63,651 nucleotides of DNA from a virus (IMGVR_UViG_3300027754_004967:1-63651); one strand, 5' to 3'. Counted from the stretch's first letter, positions 47,604 through 57,199 are shown. Notes: generated by a model from the letters alone, not told the origin. Numbers and translations: made by a program.

Positions 47604-48575
47604 ATGAGCATTGGCGTAATTGGTCAAGGATTTGTCGGTGGAAGTCTTACGACCGTTTTTTCCGAACGTGGTGAGACAGTTTTCGTGTATGACAAGGCTG
47701 GGAAGCTTGCAACCGGCGGAATCAACGGATTTAAGCAGAGCAACTCGACCAAAGTTCTTTACCCTGGATCTATCGCTGAGTTTGTTCAGCAGTGTGAAGG
47801 AAAGTCTGGATTCTCGGGGGTGTTTTTCTTATGCGTCCCAACTCCTATGTATGAGGACGGTTCTCCCGACGTCTCAATTGTAGAGGACGTTCTTGAGCTT
47901 GTTTGCGAGGCTCCGTACTCCTCTGACTCTCCTCAGCGAATTGCAGTTATCAAGTCAACTGTTCCACCGGGTTCGACTGAGTGTTGGAACAAGATGTTCA
48001 ACGATCGTGGTCTCCACGTCGTGTTCAATCCCGAGTTTCTGACTGAGGCAAACGCTGTGAATGACATGCGCGAGCAGAATCGAATTGTTCTCGGTGGACC
48101 TCGTCCGCATATCAATACCGTCCGAAACGTATTCCAGCGTGCGTTTCCGAAGATTCCCATCATCAAGACGAGCTCCACCACTGCGGAGATGGTGAAGTAC
48201 GTGACAAACTGCATGCTTGCAGTGAAGGTCTCGTTTGCGAATGAGATCGCGCAGGTTTGCGAGGCTCTTGATGCTGATGGTCTCAACATCGATTACGACA
48301 AGGTGGTCGAGTATGCCAAGGTTGATCGTCGTCTCGGTGAGACGCACTGGTCCGTTCCTGGTCCCGTCCCGACGCATGATGGTCGTTACGTCCGAGGTTT
48401 TGGTGGTCACTGCTTCCCGAAAGACATCAACGCGCTCATGAGCGTTGCTCGTAAGTACGACATTGATCCGACTGTTATGCAGGCTGCATGGGATAAGAAT
48501 CTCGAGGTTCGTGGTCCTGATGATCGCGACTGGGAGAAGCAGGTCGGTCGCGCAGTCAGCAAGCGGAGGCAGTGA
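47604..48575 (+). CDS. UDP-glucose/GDP-mannose 6-dehydrogenase, C-terminally short
   Basis: The 323-residue protein has GVIGQGFVGG (about 4-13) for NAD, CVPTPM (about 77-82), KSTVPPGST (about 116-124) and FGGHCFPKDINAL (about 273-285) with the catalytic Cys. It would oxidise a nucleotide hexose to a uronate. Usual members are about 390-450 residues; this one ends soon after the central domain and lacks most of the C-terminal nucleotide-binding domain. It may be a distinct compact subtype. Confidence 0.88.
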   Translation: MSIGVIGQGFVGGSLTTVFSERGETVFVYDKAGKLATGGINGFKQSNSTKVLYPGSIAEFVQQCEGKSGFSGVFFLCVPTPMYEDGSPDVSIVEDVLELVCEAPYSSDSPQRIAVIKSTVPPGSTECWNKMFNDRGLHVVFNPEFLTEANAVNDMREQNRIVLGGPRPHINTVRNVFQRAFPKIPIIKTSSTTAEMVKYVTNCMLAVKVSFANEIAQVCEALDADGLNIDYDKVVEYAKVDRRLGETHWSVPGPVPTHDGRYVRGFGGHCFPKDINALMSVARKYDIDPTVMQAAWDKNLEVRGPDDRDWEKQVGRAVSKRRQ

Positions 48576-49450
48576 TGAAAGCGCTTGTAACGGGTGGAGC
48601 TGGATTCATCGGCTCCCATGTGGTTGATGCTCTAATCGCACGCGGTGATGAGGTCATTTGCGTTGACGATAAGTCTGCTCCTCAGAATCAGATATTCTAC
48701 TGGAATGATGCAGCGACAAATATCAACGCTGATATTCGCAATCTTGACGAGAGCGTTTATCATGGCGTTGACGTTGTGTTTCATCTTGCTGCTCGATCCA
48801 GGATCCAACCGACCGTTAACAATCCTTCGGAATGTTTCTCTGTCAATGTTCTTGGAACACAGCGCGTGCTGGAGCTCAGCAGGTTAGCAGGCGTGAAGAG
48901 AGTTGTTTACTCAGCTTCATCTTCCTACTACGGTCATGCATCGCTGCCACCGTTTCTTGAGTATGCTCCAAAGGGTTGCGCTACCCCGTATTCTCTTTCC
49001 AAATGGCAGGGTGAAGAAGTCTGCGATCTTTACACCAAGTTGTACGGTCTTTCGACTGTGTCTCTGCGATACTTCAATGTCTACGGTCCTCGTGAACCTC
49101 TGAAGGGTGAGTACGCACCAGTTATGGGCCTGTTCAAACGACAGAAGGAAGCTGGACAACCGATGACGATCGTGGGTGACGGGAAGCAGCGTCGGGATTT
49201 CACACACATCAGCGATGCTGTTGAGGCGAACTTGTTAGCAGCAGAGAAGCTGAATGTAACTGGTCCAGTGAACATCGGAACGGGTCGAAACTACTCTATC
49301 AATGATCTCGCCGTTATGATCGGAGGAGACCGTATCTACGTTGCTGAGAGAGTCGGAGAGACTCGTGAGACCCTAGCAAACAACATGCGAGCTCGTGAGG
49401 AGCTCGGCTGGACTCCGAAGGTTGTGCTAGAGGACTATCTTAAGCAGTAG
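48575..49450 (+). CDS. NAD-dependent epimerase (UDP-glucose 4-epimerase-like)
   Basis: The 291-residue protein starts at ATG 48575, overlapping the previous stop, with GGAGG upstream. It has TGGAGFIGSHVVDAL (about 6-20), SSSYYG (about 114), PYSLSKWQGE (YxxxK about 134-138) and RYFNVYGPRE (about 163). It would interconvert UDP-sugars at C4, for example supplying UDP-Gal for the mutase encoded next. Confidence 0.9.
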   Translation: MKALVTGGAGFIGSHVVDALIARGDEVICVDDKSAPQNQIFYWNDAATNINADIRNLDESVYHGVDVVFHLAARSRIQPTVNNPSECFSVNVLGTQRVLELSRLAGVKRVVYSASSSYYGHASLPPFLEYAPKGCATPYSLSKWQGEEVCDLYTKLYGLSTVSLRYFNVYGPREPLKGEYAPVMGLFKRQKEAGQPMTIVGDGKQRRDFTHISDAVEANLLAAEKLNVTGPVNIGTGRNYSINDLAVMIGGDRIYVAERVGETRETLANNMRAREELGWTPKVVLEDYLKQ

Positions 49451-49496
49451 CTGATCTGGAGCTTAAAAAGTGGTCGTACGTGGTTTAATATAAGCC

Positions 49497-50594
49497 ATGT
49501 ACGACTATCTCATTATTGGCGCCGGTCTTTTCGGAAGTGTTTTTGCTCATGAAGCTCGTCGTAAGGGCAAGCAGGTTCTTCTGATAGACAAACGCGAGCA
49601 CATCGGCGGAAACTGCTACAGCGAGCGTCGTGAAGGAATTGACGTTCACAAGTACGGCCCACACATCTTCCATACATCCGATGACCGGATCTGGAAGTTC
49701 ATGAATCAATTCACTGAGTTCAACAATTTCACGTTGCGACCGAAGGTCAAGCACGGGGACAAGCTGTACTCGTTCCCGATCAACCTGATGACCCTGCATC
49801 AGGTGTGGGGAGTGACCAGCCCGGATGAGGCAGTCAAAAAGCTGAATGAGGTTCGTGTTCCATGCGAGAACCCTCGTAATCTTGAGGAGTGGATCCTCTC
49901 CCAAGTTGGTCCTGAAATTTACGAGATCTTCATTCGAGGCTACACGATGAAGCAGTGGATGCGCGATCCTAAAGATCTACCTGCATCGATCATCAAGCGT
50001 CTTCCGATTAGGATGACTTTTGATGACAACTACTTCAACGATACGTACCAGGGAATTCCAAAGGAGGGATACACCAGTATCTTCAAGTCGATGCTGCAGG
50101 GATGCGATCTCGCTCTTAACGAGGATTACTTTAAGGATAGAGATCGTTGGAACTCGATGGCGAAGCGTATCGTATACACTGGAAAGATTGACGAGTTCTT
50201 CAATTACAAGTTCGGCGATCTCGAGTATCGTTCGCTTCGGTTTGAGGAGGAACGCCGTGATGGTGATTTCCAAGGCAACGCTATCATCAACTACGGTGAA
50301 GCTGGGATCCCATACACACGGATCACTGAGCACAAGCATTTCACCCCAGAACGTCTTGATAAGCTGACAAGCACGATCTATACTAGAGAGTACCCGATCG
50401 CGTGGAGTCGAGACGCGACTCCCTACTATCCAATCGGCGATGAAAAAAACAATGAGGTTTATCGAATGTACAAGGAAGCAGCTGAGAGTGAGTCAAACGT
50501 GATATTCGGTGGTCGTCTTGCCGAGTACAAGTACTACGACATGCATCAGGTTGTTGGATCCGCCCTGCAGAAGTCGCGGAGGGAGCTTGTCTGA
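49497..50594 (+). CDS. glf: UDP-galactopyranose mutase
   Basis: The 365-residue flavoprotein has IIGAGLFGSVFAHEAR (about 6-21), HIGGNCYSE, YGPHIFHT (about 61-68) and late REYPIAWSRDATPYYPI, all conserved in Glf. It converts UDP-Galp to UDP-Galf, the donor for galactofuranose residues. It stands downstream of the epimerase with a 46-base gap holding an AT-rich TTTAATATAA that could be a promoter element. Confidence 0.95.
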   Translation: MYDYLIIGAGLFGSVFAHEARRKGKQVLLIDKREHIGGNCYSERREGIDVHKYGPHIFHTSDDRIWKFMNQFTEFNNFTLRPKVKHGDKLYSFPINLMTLHQVWGVTSPDEAVKKLNEVRVPCENPRNLEEWILSQVGPEIYEIFIRGYTMKQWMRDPKDLPASIIKRLPIRMTFDDNYFNDTYQGIPKEGYTSIFKSMLQGCDLALNEDYFKDRDRWNSMAKRIVYTGKIDEFFNYKFGDLEYRSLRFEEERRDGDFQGNAIINYGEAGIPYTRITEHKHFTPERLDKLTSTIYTREYPIAWSRDATPYYPIGDEKNNEVYRMYKEAAESESNVIFGGRLAEYKYYDMHQVVGSALQKSRRELV

Positions 50595-51381
50595 TACTCT
50601 TCTACCTACTGGTAAAGCTCACGTCTCGTACTCGGAAGTCCGAAATTGGAATGAGTGTCCATTCAGGCACTATCTCCAGCAGATCAAGAAGATCAACCTC
50701 GATAAGCCGAGTGAGCATCTTGATTTTGGAACGTCTGTTCACTCAGCCTGTGAAGGTTACCTGAAGACACGAGTCATGGACGTCGATCGTTGCCTGATGG
50801 ACATCGTTTCAGCTTGGGATTCCAAGGGATTCCCTGAGGTTGAGAAGTGGGCGACATGGGCAAAGAATGCGCTCGAGGAAGTTCCTGCATGGCTTGATGA
50901 GACTTTCCCAGGGTGGGAGACGGTGTCTGCCGAGGAAGCGCTCTACGAGTCGATTGAGGATCGAGATGCTTACTTCAAGGGATTCGTTGACTGCATCATC
51001 AAGGTTCCTCGTGAGAAGGGTGGTTACGATCTCTGGGTTCTAGACTGGAAGACGGCGGGCGCAGGGGGCTGGTCAGCAGACAAGAAGCAGAACCCACTCA
51101 CCCTAGCGCAGGTTGCTCTCTACAAGTCCTACCTGATGAACAAGCATAGGGATCTTTTTGACGGCGCTCGCTATGTTAAGTGTGGATACATCCTTCTGAA
51201 GAAGGGAGCGAAACCCGGAAAGTGCGTTGAACTCTTCACTGTATCTGTCGGACCTGTGGCGATGCAGAAAGCGAACAAACTTGTCTCGAACACTATCGCT
51301 GGGATGCGTAAGGGCGTGAAAGTCAAGAATCGACAGTCATGCTTGTACTGCCCTTACGTGAACACAGAACACTGCACCTAA
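50587..51381 (+). CDS. RecB/Cas4-like PD-(D/E)XK exonuclease
   Basis: I chose the TTG at 50587 with GGAGGG just upstream; it overlaps the glf stop. The 264-residue protein has YSEVRNWNECPFRHYLQ (about 14-30), FGTSVHSACEGYL (about 46-58), an acidic site before VLDWKTA (about 153-159, motif II-III with Lys) and a C-terminal CLYCPYVNTEHC. One Cys at the start and three at the end match the iron-sulphur Cas4/AddB-type nucleases. It probably processes DNA ends in replication or recombination. It is the one clear DNA enzyme inside the glycan island. Confidence 0.9.
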   Translation: MSDTLLPTGKAHVSYSEVRNWNECPFRHYLQQIKKINLDKPSEHLDFGTSVHSACEGYLKTRVMDVDRCLMDIVSAWDSKGFPEVEKWATWAKNALEEVPAWLDETFPGWETVSAEEALYESIEDRDAYFKGFVDCIIKVPREKGGYDLWVLDWKTAGAGGWSADKKQNPLTLAQVALYKSYLMNKHRDLFDGARYVKCGYILLKKGAKPGKCVELFTVSVGPVAMQKANKLVSNTIAGMRKGVKVKNRQSCLYCPYVNTEHCT

Positions 51382-51428
51382 TTTACTTATTGCGCAGAAA
51401 TCATAGTTTTCTTCAAGGAGGCAATTTC

Positions 51429-52670
51429 TTGCGTAAGAAGAAGATTTTAGTCCTATCAGATCATGCTCTTTCAACGTCTGGCGTTGGAACTCAAACAAGG
51501 CATCTCATAAATGGACTTCTCCAGAAGGGAGAATGGACATTTAGGCAGTTCGGAGCAGCGATGAAGCACGCTGATTATCGAACCATTGTCGTTAATGAAG
51601 ATTTCATCATCAAACCCATTGACGGATTCGGTACGAAGGAGATGCTCAGGATCACTCTAGCAACAGAGAAGCCCGATCTTATCCTAATATTCACGGACCC
51701 GCGTTTCTTTACGTGGCTTTTTGAGATGGAAGACGAGATACACCAGGTCTGTCCAATAGCATGGTGGCACGTTTGGGACAACTGGCCGAAGCCTTCGTTC
51801 AATGCTCCCTTCTATAAATCGACAGATCTAATCAACTGTCACTCGTACCTTACATACGAAATCTGTAAGCAAGACTTTCCAGAGAAGACAAACTTCGTTC
51901 CGCACGCTCTTCCAGATCAGCTTTTTTACCCGCTTCCAGAATCTCAGATCAAGATAAACAAGCGTGAAATTTTAGGAGAGAGCAAGAAGGACTTCTTCAC
52001 TCTTTTTTGGGTCAACAGAAATGCCCGTCGTAAGAGACCCTCTGATGTGATCGAAGCTTGGTCTATCTTCATTAAGAGAATGATCGCTCAAGGTAAGAAA
52101 GACGCAGTTCTTATCATGCACACAGATCCTTTCGACCAAGAGGGCCCGAATCTTCACGAAGTTGTCAAGATGTTCGGAGTTCAAGATAGCGTTATCTTTT
52201 CAACTGACAGAATAGACTTTGAAAAGATGAATGTCCTGCACAACATCTCAGATGCTTGCATGAACATCTCATACGCAGAGGGATTCGGTCTCCCGACTCT
52301 TGAGGCTATGCAATGTGGAAATCCGATTATCGCTGTTAAAACTGGAGGCCTGACTAGGCAGGTTGTCGATCATCGAGATGGAACTGAGAATGGAATAGCT
52401 CTTCCAGTTGAATTCAAGACTTGCGTCGGCTCGCAAATTGTTCCGTACATTTACGAAGACTACGTTTCAAATGAAACTGTGGCTGATGCGATAGAGAAGA
52501 TGTACAGAATGGATCCAGACGAAAGAAAGAAGCTTGGTCAAAAGGCAAGAGCATACGTTCAGAGCGAGTTCTCTTACCAAAATGTGATTGATAGATGGCA
52601 TGAAACTCTGAACGAGACAATAGAAAACTGGAAAAGTCGTTACAAGTCCTGGGAGAAAGTCACGATATGA
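51429..52670 (+). CDS. Glycosyltransferase family 4-like
   Basis: The TTG at 51429 has GGAGG upstream. The 413-residue GT-B protein has VLSDHALSTSGVGTQTRHL (about 7-25), HALPDQLFYP, FWVNRNARRKRP (about 187) and the donor-binding AEGFGLPTLEAMQCG (about 280-294). It would transfer a sugar with retention of configuration. It overlaps the next transferase by four bases. Confidence 0.92.
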   Translation: MRKKKILVLSDHALSTSGVGTQTRHLINGLLQKGEWTFRQFGAAMKHADYRTIVVNEDFIIKPIDGFGTKEMLRITLATEKPDLILIFTDPRFFTWLFEMEDEIHQVCPIAWWHVWDNWPKPSFNAPFYKSTDLINCHSYLTYEICKQDFPEKTNFVPHALPDQLFYPLPESQIKINKREILGESKKDFFTLFWVNRNARRKRPSDVIEAWSIFIKRMIAQGKKDAVLIMHTDPFDQEGPNLHEVVKMFGVQDSVIFSTDRIDFEKMNVLHNISDACMNISYAEGFGLPTLEAMQCGNPIIAVKTGGLTRQVVDHRDGTENGIALPVEFKTCVGSQIVPYIYEDYVSNETVADAIEKMYRMDPDERKKLGQKARAYVQSEFSYQNVIDRWHETLNETIENWKSRYKSWEKVTI

Positions 52671-53827
52671 AGAAGATTCTAGTACGTGGTCCGCTTCTTA
52701 GCGAGTCTGGTTACGGAAATCATGCGCGTCAAGTTTTCCGTTGGTTACTTAGCAAGCACTCTGAGGACCAGATAGTGGTTCAGGTGCTTCCTTGGGGCAG
52801 CACGAGCTGGTACGTGAATCCTGATGCCGAGGGTGGTCTTGTCAGCGAGATCATGAAGAGAACTGGAGCTGTTGACCAAAAATTTGATGTTTCATTTCAG
52901 ATTCAACTCCCAAACGAGTGGGACACCAATCTAGCTAATTTTAACGTAGGAATCACTGCACTTGTGGAAGCTGACAAGTGCTATTCTGGCTGGGTCGATG
53001 CTTGCAACAGAATGAATGTCGTCGTTATGCCGTCAACGTTTTGTGAAAAGACCTTAAGAAATTCAGGCAACGTGAGGACACCTGTTCTTGTGATTCCTGA
53101 AAGCTTCACCAACGAAGTTATCACATCAAATCACAAGCTTGATTTGCAGCTTGAAACAAATTTCAATTTCTTGATTTTAGGAACTATGACAGGGAACAAC
53201 CCTTTCAACGACAGAAAGAATATCTTTTTTGCGTTGAAGTGGCTCTGTGAGGAATTTGCGAATGATCCTGACGTTGGAATAGTCCTTAAGACCAACGTGG
53301 GTCGTGGAACGCGTGTCGATTGGGACGGAGTTCAGAATATGATCTCGAAAGCTGTCTCAGAGGTCAGACGAGGACCGTTCCCGAAAGTTCATATTATTCA
53401 CGGAATGATGTCTAACGATGAGATTGTTGGTCTTTACAAGCATCCAAAGATCAAAGCTCTTGTTTCTCCAACTCGTGGAGAGGGTTTCGGGCTACCACTT
53501 CTTGAGGCATCAGCATCAGGTCTCCCAGTCGCGGCAACTGACGGTACTGGACACATGGACTTCATGAAGTTAGGAAAGTTCGTCAAATTTGAGTACGACC
53601 TGGAAGAAGTCCATGAGTCTAGATGCGATGAGCACATCTGGATGCGTGGATCAAAGTGGGCAAATGTTAGAGCGCAAGATTTTAAGAAAAAGCTAAGAAA
53701 GCTGAAGTCTTCGCCGGATGTTCCTCGTCAGTGGGCACAAGAGCTTGCTGAGAAGTTAAAGGTAAGCCACAGCCCTCAAGCTATCAACGAAGAATACGAA
53801 AGAGCGCTGGGTCAATTTTTAGCATGA
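52667..53827 (+). CDS. Glycosyltransferase family 4-like
   Basis: The 386-residue protein starts KKILVRGPLLSESGYGNHAR and carries RGEGFGLPLLEASASGLPV (about 270-288) with the two Glu residues of GT4 enzymes, plus DRKNIFFALKW. It probably acts with the preceding transferase on the same glycan. Its last four bases overlap the start of the next gene, which belongs to the late/baseplate module. Confidence 0.92.
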   Translation: MKKILVRGPLLSESGYGNHARQVFRWLLSKHSEDQIVVQVLPWGSTSWYVNPDAEGGLVSEIMKRTGAVDQKFDVSFQIQLPNEWDTNLANFNVGITALVEADKCYSGWVDACNRMNVVVMPSTFCEKTLRNSGNVRTPVLVIPESFTNEVITSNHKLDLQLETNFNFLILGTMTGNNPFNDRKNIFFALKWLCEEFANDPDVGIVLKTNVGRGTRVDWDGVQNMISKAVSEVRRGPFPKVHIIHGMMSNDEIVGLYKHPKIKALVSPTRGEGFGLPLLEASASGLPVAATDGTGHMDFMKLGKFVKFEYDLEEVHESRCDEHIWMRGSKWANVRAQDFKKKLRKLKSSPDVPRQWAQELAEKLKVSHSPQAINEEYERALGQFLA

Positions 53828-54138
53828 TCTGGGCTCTTGGTACGATAATCTTCTTAGAAACTGTTTTGCTTGCGTTTGTCTCGATTTTTGCATTTCGAGC
53901 TGCGTCAGCAATCTTTAGGGTTCAAGATGCGATTGAGGAATCACTTGATGTTCTCGATAAACGCTACGAATCAATATCTAAGATACTGAAAATTCCCCTC
54001 TTCTATGATTCTCCCGAGATCAAGAGGGCAGTCGAAGACATCAGAAAATCACGTGAAGCCGTGCTGTATGTCGCAAATCAACTTACCTCAATACAGGAAG
54101 AAGACAGTGGGAACGAAGAGAATAATAAAGAGGGGTAA
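53824..54138 (+). CDS. Small membrane-anchored coiled protein (104 aa)
   Basis: Residues 4-26 form one membrane helix (LGTIIFLETVLLAFVSIFAF). The rest is a charged helical region with an acidic tail (EEDSGNEENNKEG). The sigma-factor gene begins inside its 3' end, 32 bases overlapping. Its function is unknown; coupling suggests co-expression with late transcription genes. Confidence 0.75.
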   Translation: MIWALGTIIFLETVLLAFVSIFAFRAASAIFRVQDAIEESLDVLDKRYESISKILKIPLFYDSPEIKRAVEDIRKSREAVLYVANQLTSIQEEDSGNEENNKEG

Positions 54139-54826
54139 CGGAACGGGAACCCTATACTTTGATGCTAACACTCAGAAAGCGATCGAGCTGTTTCAGCTAG
54201 CTACAGAGAATGAGATTCGACACGAGCTTTATCTCAGGAAGATTATGCCAGCTTTTGATAAGCTGGTTGAAAGTTTGATCTTCATCTACGGTTTCGCTAG
54301 TCCCAATGAGCCAATTGAGCACATGAAGAATGACTGCGTCACTTTTCTCTACGAGTCTTTGCATAAATTTGACGCGACTCGCGGGACAAAAGCTTTTTCG
54401 TACTTCAACGTTGTGGCTAGAAATTGGCTCGTAATATCATCAAAGAACCGTCAGAAGAAGATTAAGAGATTCGTATCGATAGAAGATCTGAAGGAAAGCA
54501 AATCAGCTGAAGCTGAGATGTACCACAATACTCTCATCGGATCAACGCCAGAGGATCAGATAGTAAGTGCTGGACAACGAGATGCTATACTTGAGATGCT
54601 TCGAAAGATCAAGAAGTCTCTTAATCAACCACATGAGCAGGCTTGCATCGATGCTATCATAACTGTGTTTGAGCAGATCGACGATCTTGATTTCCTGAAT
54701 AAGAGAGCTGTCTTTGTCTACGTCAAGAACATCTCGAATTTGAATCAAAAGCAGTTAGGATCTGCGATGTCAGTCATCAGGAAACACTACAGGACAATAA
54801 CTAAAGGTACTGGAGGGTTTCTCTGA
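54107..54826 (+). CDS. Late sigma factor, T4 gp55-like
   Basis: I chose the GTG at 54107 with AGGA upstream. The 239-residue protein begins with a basic RGNGTGTLYF segment, has a sigma region 2-like middle (FLYESLHKFDATRGTKAFSYF, split, about 80-100) and NRQKKIKRFVSIEDL (about 113-127). This order is that of gp55-family late sigma factors of T4-like phages. It would direct host RNA polymerase to late promoters. The middle-late region encodes a possible DNA-binding helix bundle. Confidence 0.82.
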   Translation: MGTKRIIKRGNGTGTLYFDANTQKAIELFQLATENEIRHELYLRKIMPAFDKLVESLIFIYGFASPNEPIEHMKNDCVTFLYESLHKFDATRGTKAFSYFNVVARNWLVISSKNRQKKIKRFVSIEDLKESKSAEAEMYHNTLIGSTPEDQIVSAGQRDAILEMLRKIKKSLNQPHEQACIDAIITVFEQIDDLDFLNKRAVFVYVKNISNLNQKQLGSAMSVIRKHYRTITKGTGGFL

Positions 54827-55188
54827 TGGGAACGATAGACAAGATGCTCGAGAAGCTGAAGGAAAACGACAAGAAAGTCGAGCAGTTTTCTGATATTTTG
54901 GACGGAATCGAGAATGCTTCAGAAAAGAAAAAGATGCTTTGGAAAGAAATCTACGAGAATGCTGTAGTAGATCGAACTAACGCTCACATTCTTTTCACTG
55001 ATCTTTATTCACAGATGGGTGGGTCAGCTGCTGATCACGCAACGCTTGGACAAACTTTAACCAAGTACCTTGAGCGTATGTCAAAAAGCAACGAGCAGTT
55101 ACTTAACTTATCAAAGCAAATCTCTGAATCAGAGAGCTCAAGCGTTGAGATCTCAGAAGAAGAAATCTTTGAAAGGATCAAGAAGTAA
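54826..55188 (+). CDS. Small helical phage protein (120 aa)
   Basis: The ATG overlaps the sigma-factor stop. The protein is an all-helical, acidic/basic coiled structure (MLEKLKENDKKVEQF, LGQTLTKYLERMSKSNEQLL) ending in EEEIFERIKK. By position it could be a late-transcription accessory or a chaperone for the baseplate genes, but I see no diagnostic motif. Confidence 0.72.
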   Translation: MGTIDKMLEKLKENDKKVEQFSDILDGIENASEKKKMLWKEIYENAVVDRTNAHILFTDLYSQMGGSAADHATLGQTLTKYLERMSKSNEQLLNLSKQISESESSSVEISEEEIFERIKK

Positions 55189-56660
55189 TGTCGACAGTTT
55201 TCTTTCGCGGTCTTGTCGTTGATGTTGTTAACACAGTTTCAGGACTTACTGATCGCAGAAGATCTCTTAGCGACTATAAATCGCTTGTCTTCACACCTGC
55301 TTACGCAGAGATTCCAAGAAATTCAGCAGTTGTGAAGCCGATCTCGATGGGAGAGTCAAAGCAGAGTGATAGAGAGATTGTTTGCTATCCTTTCTTCTCT
55401 TCTCACTTTTGCCTTCCTCTTAAACCCGGAGAAGAAGTCTGGTTCGTGTATGAGAATGCAGACAACAAGGGTGGAGGTGTCGGCTATTGGATGTCAAGAG
55501 TCAGTGCTCCTAATCACGTTGAAGACACAAACTTCACTTTCTTTAAGAGAACGTACGGACAACCCGCTGTCAAAGAGCCAAAATCTCTCTCTGCAAAATT
55601 TTCTAATGAAGAAGATGAGTCTGATGATCAATCAACGATAGAAAGCCCAACGACCGATCCTGAAGAAATGGTCAAAGTTCTTGAGTACGCGAAAGAAACT
55701 CATAGATTTGAGGCAGTTCCTCGTTACAACAAGAGAGCTGGTGACTTGATCCTTCAAGGTTCCAACAACACGTTGATAATGCTAGGAGAGGCTCGAGGTC
55801 ATTTTGCAGCTAACTCTGATTCGATCAAGTTTAGCGCAAACGACGACGACGTTGATCCCAATATGGGAGCCATTGACATCGTTGTCGGTAGAGGCGGTCG
55901 ACCAGTTACAGCTGCAACTGAGATAAAAGATTCATTTTTGAATACTCCAGAGAACGATAAGCGAACCAATAGACCGACCGAAGGCGATGCAGATTTCAAA
56001 GAGGACGCAGCCCGACTTTATCTAGTTGCTGGAACCTCACAAGACAAAAAGAATCATCCAGACAATCTTCTTTCTCTTAAGCTTCCGTCGGATGCTGGAT
56101 TTCTAGGTTTTCCTGCGAGTAAGAAGAGCAACGGATCGTTCGCCGTCTTAAAAGCTGACAATCTTCGCTTAATTTCAAGGGGAAGTAGAACGTTACCTGA
56201 AGCGAAGGGGTTCGAGGGTCTTTTTAACAGAGAGAAAAAAGATCCTGGTTCAATCATAATCATGAAGGAACCGAGTACGAACGAGTCTGGAGCGGCAAAG
56301 CTCGACGGCGCTTCAGTTATCCTTCATGAAACTGGAGTTCTACATCTGTCTGGAAAGCAAATTAGATTGATGTCATACGCTTCGAAAGGAGCAAAAGAAC
56401 CGTACGTCAAGTACAGCGTTCTCGTCGATTTCCTTAATAGCATACTGGCTGATATCAACAATTTCTGCACGCAGCTCACAACTGTCGCAAGCTCTCTTAC
56501 GACGTCAGCGAATGCAGGAGGTCCCGTCCCTGGAGCAGTTATCGCTGGAACAACATTGACTGTAGCAGCAACGAGCTTGCAAGCTTCAATTCTGACGAAA
56601 CAAGTACAGCTTAAGACTGCAGCTATAGGTCTTGGTTCAACGATCATCTACGGAGAGTGA
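55188..56660 (+). CDS. Baseplate hub/spike protein with OB-fold
   Basis: The 490-residue protein begins FFRGLVVDVVN; residues about 60-110 form an OB-like barrel (REIVCYPFFSSHFCLPLKPGEEVWFVYE, shortened here) as at the N-terminus of gp5/VgrG-type spike proteins. The middle is polar with Asp/Ser stretches. The C-terminal region (about 395-490) is a Thr/Ala-rich helix-beta segment. It immediately precedes the gp25- and gp6-like genes, as hub proteins often do. No lysozyme motif is seen. Confidence 0.78.
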   Translation: MSTVFFRGLVVDVVNTVSGLTDRRRSLSDYKSLVFTPAYAEIPRNSAVVKPISMGESKQSDREIVCYPFFSSHFCLPLKPGEEVWFVYENADNKGGGVGYWMSRVSAPNHVEDTNFTFFKRTYGQPAVKEPKSLSAKFSNEEDESDDQSTIESPTTDPEEMVKVLEYAKETHRFEAVPRYNKRAGDLILQGSNNTLIMLGEARGHFAANSDSIKFSANDDDVDPNMGAIDIVVGRGGRPVTAATEIKDSFLNTPENDKRTNRPTEGDADFKEDAARLYLVAGTSQDKKNHPDNLLSLKLPSDAGFLGFPASKKSNGSFAVLKADNLRLISRGSRTLPEAKGFEGLFNREKKDPGSIIIMKEPSTNESGAAKLDGASVILHETGVLHLSGKQIRLMSYASKGAKEPYVKYSVLVDFLNSILADINNFCTQLTTVASSLTTSANAGGPVPGAVIAGTTLTVAATSLQASILTKQVQLKTAAIGLGSTIIYGE

Positions 56661-56698
56661 CGCTAAGCGATTCACGAAAATAGAGGATCGCTCTATTT

Positions 56699-57199
56699 AT
56701 GTTGAGAGGAACTCCGGTGGCACAAGCAAGATCTTACAGCTTCAACAGTGTCGGAACAAAAAAATCTGACTTTGATGAGCGCAGCAAAGCGGTTGTCACC
56801 GCCCCTCCGATCGGAATTAAGACTCCGCTAGAGCTTGGAAGTACCGAGGATGGAATCTTCAGGATGCATCGTTCTCTTGGGGACCAGATAAGAGACAATC
56901 TAGCGAACTTGATCCTCACTAATCGTAATGAGAGGCTCGGATTTGTGGATTTCGGAGCTAATCTAAAGCCCATTCTACATGAGCTTGCTTCAGAAGACGG
57001 TGACCAGGAAGCAATGAGAAGGATCAGCGCTGCTGTCTCGAAGTATATGCCGTTCGTAATTCTTGAAAATTTTATCGCAACTCCCCAGGATGCTGGGCTA
57101 ACAGCTCTTTCAAAGATAAAATTAGCAATTACTTACTCTGTGCCACGCGCAAACTTGACGCAGCAGACACTATCAATCACATTCAACTTTACGGGATGA
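56699..57199 (+). CDS. Baseplate wedge protein, gp25-like
   Basis: The 166-residue protein shows the GPW/gp25 core: RSLGDQIRDNLANLILTNRN (about 61-80) and ERLGFVDFGANLKPIL (about 81-96), with IAITYSVP-type strands at the end. gp25 helps join the wedge to the sheath-initiating ring. The start could also be the GTG at 56717, which has a better AGAGGA site; the longer form begins at ATG 56699. The next gene follows after three bases. Confidence 0.92.
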   Translation: MLRGTPVAQARSYSFNSVGTKKSDFDERSKAVVTAPPIGIKTPLELGSTEDGIFRMHRSLGDQIRDNLANLILTNRNERLGFVDFGANLKPILHELASEDGDQEAMRRISAAVSKYMPFVILENFIATPQDAGLTALSKIKLAITYSVPRANLTQQTLSITFNFTG

